A stretch of DNA of 64,000 bases from Sinorhizobium fredii NGR234 (GTDB lineage: Bacteria > Pseudomonadota > Alphaproteobacteria > Rhizobiales > Rhizobiaceae). The stretch covers positions 310,001 to 374,000 of the forward strand of contig NC_012586.1 in assembly GCF_000018545.1 (NCBI RefSeq), in the 5' to 3' direction. Position numbers and translations under genes: made by a program. The notes under the pieces were generated by a model that searched no databases, had not been told where the DNA came from, and worked only from the letters and a program-made list of their open reading frames with translations. Shown one piece after another: positions 8,770 through 16,126 of the stretch (the first letter of the stretch is position 1; each line of letters begins with the position of its first letter).

Positions 8770-9483
8770 GTGGACGGGCTGGCGGTCGAGGCGATCACGC
8801 ATGATTGGGGCGCGCGGCGGGCCCTCGACGCGGTGAGTTTCTCCGTGGCGCGGGGTCAGTTCTGCGCGCTGCTCGGGCCGAACGGCGCCGGCAAATCGAC
8901 GCTCTACGGCCTGCTCACCCGGCTGTTCACCCCGCGCGCCGGAGCGATCGTCATCGCCGGCCACGATCTCGCCCGCAATCCACGCGCCGCCCTTGCGCGG
9001 ATCGGTGTCGTCTTCCAGCAACCGACCATCGATCTCGACCTCACGGTGCGGCGCAACCTTCTTTATTTCGCGGCGCTGCACGGCCTTTTCGGACGGCAGG
9101 CGGAGGCGCGGGTCGCGGCAGCGCTGGAGCGGCTCGGCATGGCGGATCGCGCCGGTGAAAAGGCGGCAGCGCTCAATGGAGGGCACCGCCGGCGCATGGA
9201 GATCGCCCGTGCCCTTGTCCACGGTCCCTCCGTCCTGCTCCTCGACGAGCCGACGGTCGGCCTTGATGCCGCCGCTCGCGCCGCCATCGTCGATCATGTG
9301 CACCGCCTTGCCGCCGAGGACGGCCTGACGGTGCTCTGGGCTACGCATCTCGTCGACGAGGTCCGGCCGCGGGACCGGCTGGTCGTTCTTCATCGCGGCC
9401 GCGTACTCGCTGCCGGTGAAGCCGGCGACATCGGTGGCGCCGATCTCACCGGCCGGTTTCTGGCACTAACGGGAGGAGCGTGA
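8770..9483 (+). CDS. ABC transporter ATP-binding protein, PQQ alcohol dehydrogenase system
   Basis: 237 residues from a GTG start at 8770. The Walker A motif LLGPNGAGKSTL, Q-loop VVFQQPT and Walker B LLLDEPTVGLDA are intact. The signature segment reads NGGHRRRMEIARAL, a deviation from the usual LSGGQ. It is coupled to the permease gene, whose start overlaps its stop. This is the PedB-like ATPase of the PQQ-associated exporter-type ABC system. The family is related to the drug/polysaccharide exporters, which fits export rather than uptake. Confidence 0.87.
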   Translation: MDGLAVEAITHDWGARRALDAVSFSVARGQFCALLGPNGAGKSTLYGLLTRLFTPRAGAIVIAGHDLARNPRAALARIGVVFQQPTIDLDLTVRRNLLYFAALHGLFGRQAEARVAAALERLGMADRAGEKAAALNGGHRRRMEIARALVHGPSVLLLDEPTVGLDAAARAAIVDHVHRLAAEDGLTVLWATHLVDEVRPRDRLVVLHRGRVLAAGEAGDIGGADLTGRFLALTGGA

Positions 9484-10376
9484 TGACGCATGCTGAAGAG
9501 TGCAATGATCTTGAGCCCAGGCGCTTCGATGTCGTGACCGTCACTCGGTCCAGAACGCTGGAGTCGTCGGCGGCCGACACTCTCCTTAATCGCGCTCTCG
9601 TCGCCCTCAGCTCCATCCTTTGTCGGGAGGCGCTGCGTTTCCTCGGCCAACGTGGTCGCTTGCTCGCAGCCCTGGTGCGCCCGCTCGTCTGGTTGATCGT
9701 CTTCGCCGCCGGGTTTCGTGCGGCGCTCGGCCTGTCGATCACGCCGCCCTACCAGACCTATATCACCTACGAGATATACATCACCCCCGGCCTCGTCGGG
9801 ATGATCCTGCTGTTCAACGGCATGCAGTCCTCGTTGAGCCTCGTCTACGACCGCGAGATGGGCTCGATGCGCCTGTTGCTGACGGCGCCGCTGCCGCGTT
9901 GGTGGCTGCTGACGTGCAAGCTCATCGCCGGCAGCCTGATCTCGGTCATCCAGGCCTATGTCTTTCTCGCTGCTGCCGCCGCCTGGGGCATCCGTTTTAC
10001 CCTGACCGGCTACCTCTGCGCCCTGCCGGCCATCATGCTTGCCGCCCTGATGGTCGGGGCGCTCGGGCTCGTTCTTTCCTCATTCATCCGGCAACTGGAG
10101 AATTTCGCGGGCGTGATGAACTTCGTGATCTTCCCGGTCTTCTTCCTTTCAACGGCGCTCTATCCGCTGTGGCGGATGGCGGAAGCCTCGCCGCTCCTGC
10201 GCAACATTTGCGCCGTCAATCCGTTCACACATGCCGTCGAACTGGTCCGCTTCGCGCTCCATGCTCAAGTCGAGCCGCTCGCACTTGCGGTCACGGTCGC
10301 CGCGCTCGCCGTCTTCGGCGCCGGCGCCCTGTGGGGCTACGACCCGGCCCGCGGCCTCGCGGCCCGCAAGGTCTGA
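9483..10376 (+). CDS. ABC-2 type permease, PQQ alcohol dehydrogenase system (PedC-like)
   Basis: About 297 residues with six hydrophobic segments of an ABC-2 membrane domain (LLAALVRPLVWLIVFAAGF, LVGMILLFNGMQSS, and others). A GTG three bases upstream (9480) is an alternative start; both follow GGGAGGAG. It is the last gene of the divergent operon and pairs with the ATPase. Known relatives sit beside quinoprotein ethanol dehydrogenases. The cargo is not known, and a periplasmic cofactor, metal carrier or lipid-linked product would all be consistent. Confidence 0.85.
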   Translation: MTHAEECNDLEPRRFDVVTVTRSRTLESSAADTLLNRALVALSSILCREALRFLGQRGRLLAALVRPLVWLIVFAAGFRAALGLSITPPYQTYITYEIYITPGLVGMILLFNGMQSSLSLVYDREMGSMRLLLTAPLPRWWLLTCKLIAGSLISVIQAYVFLAAAAAWGIRFTLTGYLCALPAIMLAALMVGALGLVLSSFIRQLENFAGVMNFVIFPVFFLSTALYPLWRMAEASPLLRNICAVNPFTHAVELVRFALHAQVEPLALAVTVAALAVFGAGALWGYDPARGLAARKV

Positions 10377-10465
10377 GCACGTCGCACTTGTCCCCAACGC
10401 TGCACACGCTTGGGCTACGTGCCGTGGGATGGCACAACCACGGCAATATGGCCGATGCCTGTTGT

Positions 10466-10866
10466 TTATTTACGGACGACGGCGCGGAGACGGCGCTGTG
10501 TTGCTGCCTGTTTGATGAGGATGGCTATTTTCCGGACGAAAGCCGGGCTGAAGGCGCCGCTCGGCGTCGTCGTCGAGAAATCATAGGCTTCGTCCAGTTC
10601 GACCCGATTGTACTCGTCGAGGACGAGCCAAGACGGGAAGCGAAGGCCGCCGCGGCGGCATTCGATTTCGCTGATGACGATGTGCACCATCGACGAACCG
10701 GGCCTCTGCGTGGTGATGGGAAATAGGAACAGCCTGGCCGGCTCCGTCGGTGTCTTTACCAGCAGGCAAACGGGCCGCTCCTTGCGGCCCGTTTCCTCCC
10801 CGGCGTCTGCCTCGCCCAGGGGTAGTGGTAGCGCAGGATGTCGCCGGCCTTGAGTGCCTTAACCAT
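10466..10866 (-). pseudogene. Frameshifted toxin partner of the Phd-type antitoxin
   Basis: The gene starts with ATGGTTAA overlapping the antitoxin stop. Frame 1 gives MVKALKAGDILRYHYPWARQ and then runs out of register to an early stop at about 10756. In the neighbouring frame the sequence reads on as EETGRKERPVCLLVKT, then FLFPITTQ, SEIECRRGGLRFPSW and DEYNRVELDEAYDF, ending at 10466. Joining the frames near 10805-10815 (one missing base) gives a protein of about 130 residues, coupled to the antitoxin. Either the toxin is inactivated or the read has a one-base error. I do not recognise a characterised toxin fold. Confidence 0.65.
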
Positions 10867-11110
10867 GGTCGTCATCGCCGGCAATAATGGCGTCGAGGCC
10901 GGCGATGAGCTCTTCGTGAACATCGTCCGGCGCATCCGCAAGCGTATAAGCCTCTACACGGGGCCGACCGACAAGCTTGTGGTAGTCGGTGGCAGACAGG
11001 ATGACGAGCTTTTCCTTGCCGCGCTTGGTGAGAGCGACGGGCTCGATCAATGCCGTCTCGAGGATTTCGCCGGATGCCCGGTTCATGTCGCTGAAGGTGA
11101 ATTGCTTCAC
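10859..11110 (-). CDS. Phd/YefM family antitoxin
   Basis: From the GTG at 11110 (GGAG seven bases upstream) the product is 83 residues beginning MKQFTFSDMNRASGEILETAL and containing PVALTKRGKEKLVILSATDYHKL. This is the N-terminal DNA-binding half of Phd/YefM antitoxins, followed by a variable C-terminal part that wraps the toxin. A TTG at 11125 is an alternative start. The ATGGTTAA overlap with the downstream frame shows translational coupling. The twin TACGTA operator just upstream fits autorepression. Confidence 0.85.
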   Translation of the reverse strand: MKQFTFSDMNRASGEILETALIEPVALTKRGKEKLVILSATDYHKLVGRPRVEAYTLADAPDDVHEELIAGLDAIIAGDDDHG

Positions 11111-11132
11111 AGGGACGCTCCGCAATCTGATA

Positions 11133-11147
11133 TACGTAAAATACGTA
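11133..11147. promoter_or_regulatory. Twin TACGTA operator of the toxin-antitoxin pair
   Basis: TACGTA at 11133-11138 and again at 11142-11147, separated by AAA, lie about 25-40 bases upstream of the antitoxin start. Each unit is palindromic. Phd/YefM antitoxins repress their own promoters through short paired palindromes of this kind, so this is the likely operator. The flanking AT-rich run also provides the promoter. Confidence 0.55.
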
Positions 11148-11260
11148 ATTTATGCGATTCTGTCCACTGAAACGTCACAGGTGTTTGCGGTGCGTGCGAC
11201 CCCGCTCGGCACCGGAGCGGGCGAGCCTGAAGCCCGCTCCAAGCCAGTATGTTACTCTCG

Positions 11261-11695
11261 TCAACGAAATGAAGCGGCCAGCGCCTCCTTTATCCGCTCA
11301 TCGGCCTTTTTCGGCAGTTTCACGGCCTTCACGGCTTCGACATTGGGCGGCACTTCACCCACCTGGATCAGCGCCACCATGCCCATGGCGAAATGCGGCG
11401 AGCACTTCACGCCGTAGAGGCCGGGCACGGTCGGCGTCATCACATATTCTTCATTGACCTTGCTTTTGAACTTGTCGACGCCGTCGGGCAGCATCCCCTT
11501 GATCGACTCGACATTGTGGCCCTTGTCGACGGGCACGAAGCGGATCGTGTCGCCGGCGGCGGCCTTCACGAAGGCAGGCTCGAAGATCATGGTCCCGCTC
11601 TCTCCCTTGTTCAGCATCTTCACTTCGTGCTCTGCGGCGATTGCCGCTCCTGCCATGAGCACCATCGCGGCAACGATTCCCATTCTTCTCAGCAT
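11261..11695 (-). CDS. Pseudoazurin-type blue copper protein
   Basis: 144 residues from the ATG at 11695, which has GGGAGA five bases upstream. The signal peptide ends at AIAAEHE. The type 1 copper ligands are complete: His60 (GHNVES) and the C-x2-H-x4-M cluster Cys98/His101/Met106 ([11 protein letters not shown]). The protein is a periplasmic one-electron carrier. In denitrifiers pseudoazurin feeds nitrite reductase; here it is the last gene of the minus-strand run of regulators and quinoprotein dehydrogenase. It may therefore be an alternative electron acceptor beside the PedF-like cytochrome. Confidence 0.9.
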   Translation of the reverse strand: MLRRMGIVAAMVLMAGAAIAAEHEVKMLNKGESGTMIFEPAFVKAAAGDTIRFVPVDKGHNVESIKGMLPDGVDKFKSKVNEEYVMTPTVPGLYGVKCSPHFAMGMVALIQVGEVPPNVEAVKAVKLPKKADERIKEALAASFR

Positions 11696-11857
11696 TCGCT
11701 TCTCCCTGAGGCTTTCGACTGTCCTCAAGGAAACCTCGAAAGGCGGGGGTCATGCAATGCGACCTTGGTGCCGGTCATCGTCGTGCGGAGGGGCAAAAGG
11801 TATGGATTACAATAGGTTGGGATGAAGAGCGAGGACGTCGTGCCGCAATCGCTTTCC

Positions 11858-14062
11858 TCATCCCCCTCTCGTGACGAAGGCGTCGAGCACCTCCGGGTCG
11901 AGGGGCTTGTAGATGATCTCGATCTCGGCCGCGGCGCAGGCATCGCGCACACTCGGCGTGCGGTCGGCGGTGATGATCCTGGCCGGCCGGTCGCCGTGAC
12001 GCTGCTTGAGAGCCGTCAAGGTCTCGATCCCCGTCAGTCCGTCGCCGAGCTGCTGGTCGACCAGGTAAAGATCGGGAACGATGCCCATCTCGTCGACCAG
12101 TTCCAGCGCCTCCTCGCCGCTCGCCACCTCCAGAACGGTGACGCCGCGCCGCTCCAGAACCAGGCTGATCGCATGGCGCAGTTCCTCGTCGTTCTCGACG
12201 AGAAGGGCGATGCGGTCGCCGACGTCGTCCGTCGCGCCGTCCTCGATCGCTTCGCCGCAAGGGTAGCTCGCCACGGCGCGCGCCGGCGCCTGTTCCAGTT
12301 CGATGGCAAAGCAGGTGCCGCGCCCGGGCGTCGAGTTGAGCGTCAGACGGTGGCCGAGCAGCGCGCAGGCGCGCTCGACGATTGCCAGGCCGAGCCCCAG
12401 GCCCTCGGAGGCGGATGCCGAGGCATTGAGGCGGTGGAACTCCCGAAAGATCGCCCGCTGGTCCTCGGGAGCGATGCCGGGACCGGTATCGTGCACCTCG
12501 ATCCGCACGCCGCCCGGCAGGCGCCGCGGACCGACGAGCACGCGGCCGGTGCGCGTATATCGGATCGCATTGCTGATGAGGTTCTGCAGGATGCGCCTGA
12601 GATAGGCCGGATCGCTGAAGACCGTCAGAGCGCAAGGCAGGATGGCAAGCTGCAAGCCCTTGCGTTCCGCCATGGGCGCGAATTCGTCGGTGAGCTGGGC
12701 AAACAGCGGCGCAAGACGGACGGGCGATATTTCGACCACCGCCTCGTCGAGGCGCGAAATATCGAGGAGGGCACCGAGGATCGCCTCGACGCTCGCCAGC
12801 GCCTTGTGTGCCTTGTCGAGGGTGCCGCCGGCCCGCTCGTCTTCCGTTTCGTCGCGTGCCGAGGCGACAAAGAGCTTGGCGGCGGAAAGCGGCTGCAGGA
12901 GGTCGTGGCTGGCGGCCGCGACAAAACGGGCGCGGGTGGAATTGGCGCGCTCCGCATCGGCAAGCGCGGCGCGCAGGTCTTCGGTACGGGCCGCCACCCG
13001 CGCCTCGAGCGAAGCGTTGGCGCGCTGCATCGCCTGGATCGCTAGCCGCTCGCGCGTCACGTCGCTGAACGACATGACGAAGCCTCGGTCCGGCGTCTCC
13101 TCGGCAAACACAACGAGCATCACGCCCGAGGTGCGGCGGATCTCGAGGAACAGCGGCGGCCGTTGCGTCTGCTGGACAGCCCAGGAGAAAAGCTCGGGGG
13201 GCGTGATGGAACTGAGCAGTTCGCCGTCACGCTGCATCCAGCGTTGCAGCGTGTCGAAGCCTGTCCCGGTGCGCAGCACGGTCACCGGGATGTCGAGCAA
13301 CAGGCGAAGCCGTTCGTTCCAGCCGACCAGCCGGCCGGCCGCGTCGAAGATGCATATGCCCTGGTTGATATGTTCCAACGTCGCGTGGATCAGGCGGGCC
13401 TGATCGTCCAGCATCCTGCCCCGTTCGCTTCGCTCCATGCGGATGATTTCCGTCACGTCGGTCTGGAGAACGACCGTGCCGCCGTCGGAGGTCGGCTGCT
13501 CGCTCACCTGCAGCCAGCGGTCGCCGGCAAGCGCCACCTGGAAGACGCTCCGCGTGCGATGGCGCTGCATCCGCGTCGCCATCCAGTCGGCCGGCCCCCC
13601 GCCCTTCGGCAAGGCGAGGAAGCGTGAACGGCTGCAGGCCTCGATGTAGTCGGCAAAGGACAGGCCCGGGCGAAGCGTGGCACGGACGTCCTCGAGATCA
13701 CAGCAGAATCGGGAATTGTACATCACCAGGATTTCGCTGGCGTCGAACAGGGCAAATCCCTCTTCAACCGCCTCGATGGCATCGGCAAGGTTGCGGCGCG
13801 CACGCTCGGTCGCACGGTTCGCTTCGGCCAGCCGCGCATTCGTCTCGTTGAGAATCTTCAGTGTCGATTCAAGGTCGGATGTGCGCTGCCGCACCCGATC
13901 TTCCAAGAGGGCGGCGCGCTGGAACTGCTCGTAGGCGACGCCGCGTTCGCCGGAGGCCTGTTCGACCTGGCGCATCAGCACCTCGGCGATGGTCAGAAGC
14001 TTCGCGGTGTTGCGCTCGGGGTTGTCGGCAGGATCGATCAGCCAGTCGGAGATGCGGGTCAT
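11858..14062 (-). CDS. Soluble hybrid histidine kinase with PAS domains and receiver (NahK/ErcS'-like)
   Basis: 734 residues and no membrane segments. A coiled N-terminal region (about 1-90) is followed by two PAS domains (about 90-210 and 225-345), a second coiled coil (345-375) and a HisKA domain with the phospho-acceptor in FVAAASHDLLQPLSAAKLF (His386). The HATPase domain shows NLISNAIRYT, DTGPGI and EGLGLGLAI. A C-terminal receiver has Asp in LYLVDQQLG. This layout matches Pseudomonas NahK/ErcS', which links to ethanol-oxidation control. The start overlaps the stop of the FIST gene by ATGA, as in the nosP-nahK pair. It probably phosphorylates the adjacent LuxR-type regulator or a phosphotransfer protein. 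Confidence 0.88.
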   Translation of the reverse strand: MTRISDWLIDPADNPERNTAKLLTIAEVLMRQVEQASGERGVAYEQFQRAALLEDRVRQRTSDLESTLKILNETNARLAEANRATERARRNLADAIEAVEEGFALFDASEILVMYNSRFCCDLEDVRATLRPGLSFADYIEACSRSRFLALPKGGGPADWMATRMQRHRTRSVFQVALAGDRWLQVSEQPTSDGGTVVLQTDVTEIIRMERSERGRMLDDQARLIHATLEHINQGICIFDAAGRLVGWNERLRLLLDIPVTVLRTGTGFDTLQRWMQRDGELLSSITPPELFSWAVQQTQRPPLFLEIRRTSGVMLVVFAEETPDRGFVMSFSDVTRERLAIQAMQRANASLEARVAARTEDLRAALADAERANSTRARFVAAASHDLLQPLSAAKLFVASARDETEDERAGGTLDKAHKALASVEAILGALLDISRLDEAVVEISPVRLAPLFAQLTDEFAPMAERKGLQLAILPCALTVFSDPAYLRRILQNLISNAIRYTRTGRVLVGPRRLPGGVRIEVHDTGPGIAPEDQRAIFREFHRLNASASASEGLGLGLAIVERACALLGHRLTLNSTPGRGTCFAIELEQAPARAVASYPCGEAIEDGATDDVGDRIALLVENDEELRHAISLVLERRGVTVLEVASGEEALELVDEMGIVPDLYLVDQQLGDGLTGIETLTALKQRHGDRPARIITADRTPSVRDACAAAEIEIIYKPLDPEVLDAFVTRGG

Positions 14063-15240
14063 TCCGGGACCTTCTCGGGCAGTACGGTGCCCGGCGGGTA
14101 AATGGCGACGCCGGTCATCGTCTGGTTGACATGCATCGGCCCGAACTGTTCGCCATAGGTGGAAAAGCCGACGACGCCATGGCGGCGCAAGAGCCCGGAG
14201 ACGCGGCCGATGACCTGCTTCTCTTCAGCCTCCAGCCGGCGCAGGATGCAGTCGAAGGCAAGGATTGCCGTCGGCCGCTCCGGCATGCACAGGCCGGCGA
14301 GTTCGCGTTTGAGCTGACCTACCATGTCGGCGGGCTCGGTGATCGTCAGCACGACGCCCTCGTCGATGGCCGAGAAGAAAACAAGATCGCCGTTGTCCAT
14401 CACCTGACGGATGGCACGCACGTGGTGGCGCGTTCCCATGCGGACCGCGACCGGATGCGCGGCGAAAGTGAACGGGCTGAGCTGTTGCGGGTCCTTGCCG
14501 ACGAGGCGGGCATATTCATGCGCTGCCGGTTCGGCATTGATCTGCCGGACGACGCGGCGGCGCGGATCGGCCTCGGTGACCACCATGCGTCTTTCGGTGG
14601 GCATGAGGTGGTCGAAGTTGAAAACGCGGACCGGACATTCCGTACGCACCAGCGCCAGAACGGCCGCGTTGCGCGACAGCCGACCGCCGTCGAGCACGAA
14701 GGTGCGCGCGTAACGCGTCCCGTCGCCGGCCGAGCCGCCGAGCATGGGCATCGCTCCGAGGCCGGCGGCAAGCGCGGAGGTCAATTCGTCCTCCTTCTGC
14801 GACAGGCCATCGACGAGCAGCAACGCGAATTCATGCGCCAGCTCGGGATATTGCCGGGCCATCGCCACACGCTTGCGAACGACGGCGGCGGCGAGCGCGG
14901 GCGGATCGAGCCGCATGAGGTCGGGAATAGTGACGGTATCGACGCGGAAGAATTCGGAAGGCAGGGCGAGTGCGACGACGGTGCCCTCGTCATAGCCGGC
15001 GCCGGAAATCTCGCCTGCGGTGGTGCAGCCAACGATCGGGACGTCGACGAAGACCCGCGCCGCCTCGGCCGGCAGGCGCTCCAGGTCGGCCGCCGGCGAC
15101 AGGAAAAGCATGATCAGCGAAAACGGTCCGGGTCCCAGTTGGCGCGACAGGGTTTCCGCGGCATTCGGATCGTTTGCCGCCGTACTGGCACTTGGGACGA
15201 TCGCGTCGCGAACCACGCCGCTTCCGCCGAATATCCTCAT
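14059..15240 (-). CDS. FIST-domain sensor protein (NosP-like)
   Basis: About 393 residues from the ATG at 15240, preceded by AGGAGGA. FIST_N covers about 25-220 (PIVGCTTAGEISGAGYDEGTVVAL, PMLGGSAGD) and FIST_C covers the rest, ending with GVVGFSTYGEQFGPMHVNQT. FIST proteins bind small ligands. In several bacteria a FIST protein called NosP binds haem and nitric oxide and inhibits its partner kinase NahK. Here it is directly coupled to a NahK-like kinase inside the PQQ island. Whether this copy binds haem is not evident from the sequence. Confidence 0.88.
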   Translation of the reverse strand: MRIFGGSGVVRDAIVPSASTAANDPNAAETLSRQLGPGPFSLIMLFLSPAADLERLPAEAARVFVDVPIVGCTTAGEISGAGYDEGTVVALALPSEFFRVDTVTIPDLMRLDPPALAAAVVRKRVAMARQYPELAHEFALLLVDGLSQKEDELTSALAAGLGAMPMLGGSAGDGTRYARTFVLDGGRLSRNAAVLALVRTECPVRVFNFDHLMPTERRMVVTEADPRRRVVRQINAEPAAHEYARLVGKDPQQLSPFTFAAHPVAVRMGTRHHVRAIRQVMDNGDLVFFSAIDEGVVLTITEPADMVGQLKRELAGLCMPERPTAILAFDCILRRLEAEEKQVIGRVSGLLRRHGVVGFSTYGEQFGPMHVNQTMTGVAIYPPGTVLPEKVPE

Positions 15241-15313
15241 TCCCTCCTCCTGCGCGAACCGCAATGCAGCGTGTCTTGGGCTGCGAACCCACGCGGGCAG
15301 CGGGCCGAAGGCG

Positions 15314-16036
15314 TCAGTCCTCCGGCGCCAGAGCCGTAAAGCGCGCCTCCTGTGCGAACAAGACGGCCTGCATGCGTGTCTGCACGCCAAGTTTCCGCAT
15401 GATCGCGGTAACGTGCGCCTTCACCGTGGTCTCGGCAATGGAAAGTTCATAGGCGATTTGCTTGTTCATCAGGCCGGCACAGACGAGTTGGAGTATCTTC
15501 GCCTGTTGTCGCGTCAGCAGCCCCAGCCGGGCGACGGCCTCGTCCGACAGGGAGGGGCTGCCCGGCTCCAGGGCCATCTGCGGCGCATGGATTTCGCCTC
15601 GCGCGATCGCCGCGAAGGCGGCGCGAAATTCATCCCGGGCGGCATGCTTCGGTACGAAGCCGTTGATGCCCGCCTTGAGCAACGCGCGGATGACCCTCAA
15701 CTCGTCGAGCGACGAGACGACGACGATCGGAATTTGAGGGGCGGCCTGGCGGAGCCGCACGACACCGTCCAGGCCGTTGACGTCAGGCAGATTGAGGTCC
15801 AGCACGACCACATCCGGCGGCCCATCCTGGTCCAGCCGCGCGAGAGCGGCATCCAGCGTGCCGACGGACTCGATCGACTGGATCCCGACGAGTCCGCTCA
15901 AAGTCATCGCCAGCGCATCGCAGAACAAGGGATGGTCGTCGACGATCAGTGCCGATCGCAGTTCGACAGGTTTGAACAGCGGCTGCACCGGCGAAATCGT
16001 ACGCGGTGTCTGGAAAGAATTGCGGATGATGATCAT
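15314..16036 (-). CDS. LuxR/NarL-type response regulator (ErbR/AgmR-like)
   Basis: 240 residues from ATG at 16036; a GTG at 16051 would add five residues. The receiver domain (about 25-145) has SALIVDDHPLFCDAL and the phospho-acceptor in DVVVLDLNLPDVNG. A LuxR-type helix-turn-helix follows (LTRQQAKILQLVCAGLMNKQIAYELSIAETTVKAHV). Regulators of this type (AgmR/ErbR/ExaE) activate quinoprotein ethanol dehydrogenase and pqq genes in pseudomonads. It sits directly downstream of the dehydrogenase, with a hairpin between, and next to the FIST/kinase pair. GTCGTAA direct repeats lie just upstream. Confidence 0.88.
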   Translation of the reverse strand: MIIIRNSFQTPRTISPVQPLFKPVELRSALIVDDHPLFCDALAMTLSGLVGIQSIESVGTLDAALARLDQDGPPDVVVLDLNLPDVNGLDGVVRLRQAAPQIPIVVVSSLDELRVIRALLKAGINGFVPKHAARDEFRAAFAAIARGEIHAPQMALEPGSPSLSDEAVARLGLLTRQQAKILQLVCAGLMNKQIAYELSIAETTVKAHVTAIMRKLGVQTRMQAVLFAQEARFTALAPED

Positions 16037-16060
16037 GTGAGCGCCCCGCACCGTTCTGCC

Positions 16061-16090
16061 ATTGTCGTAACGGTCATTGTCGCACCGGTC
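16061..16090. promoter_or_regulatory. Two 15-bp direct repeats upstream of the response regulator
   Basis: ATTGTCGTAACGGTC (16061-16075) is followed immediately by ATTGTCGCACCGGTC (16076-16090), differing at two positions. The period and the GTCGTAA core match the four-unit array upstream of the quinoprotein dehydrogenase, which suggests autoregulation by the same DNA-binding protein. Confidence 0.5.
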
Positions 16091-16121
16091 AGGGGGCCGG
16101 GCGACCAGGCCCGACCCCCCT
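16091..16121 (-). terminator. Strong GC hairpin after the quinoprotein dehydrogenase
   Basis: AGGGGGCCGGGC, a short loop, then GCCCGACCCCCCT forms a near-perfect stem six bases beyond the dehydrogenase stop. There is no long T-run on the minus strand, so it may act as an attenuator or mRNA-stabilising end that separates a highly expressed enzyme gene from the regulator genes. Confidence 0.5.
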
Positions 16122-16126
16122 GTCCC

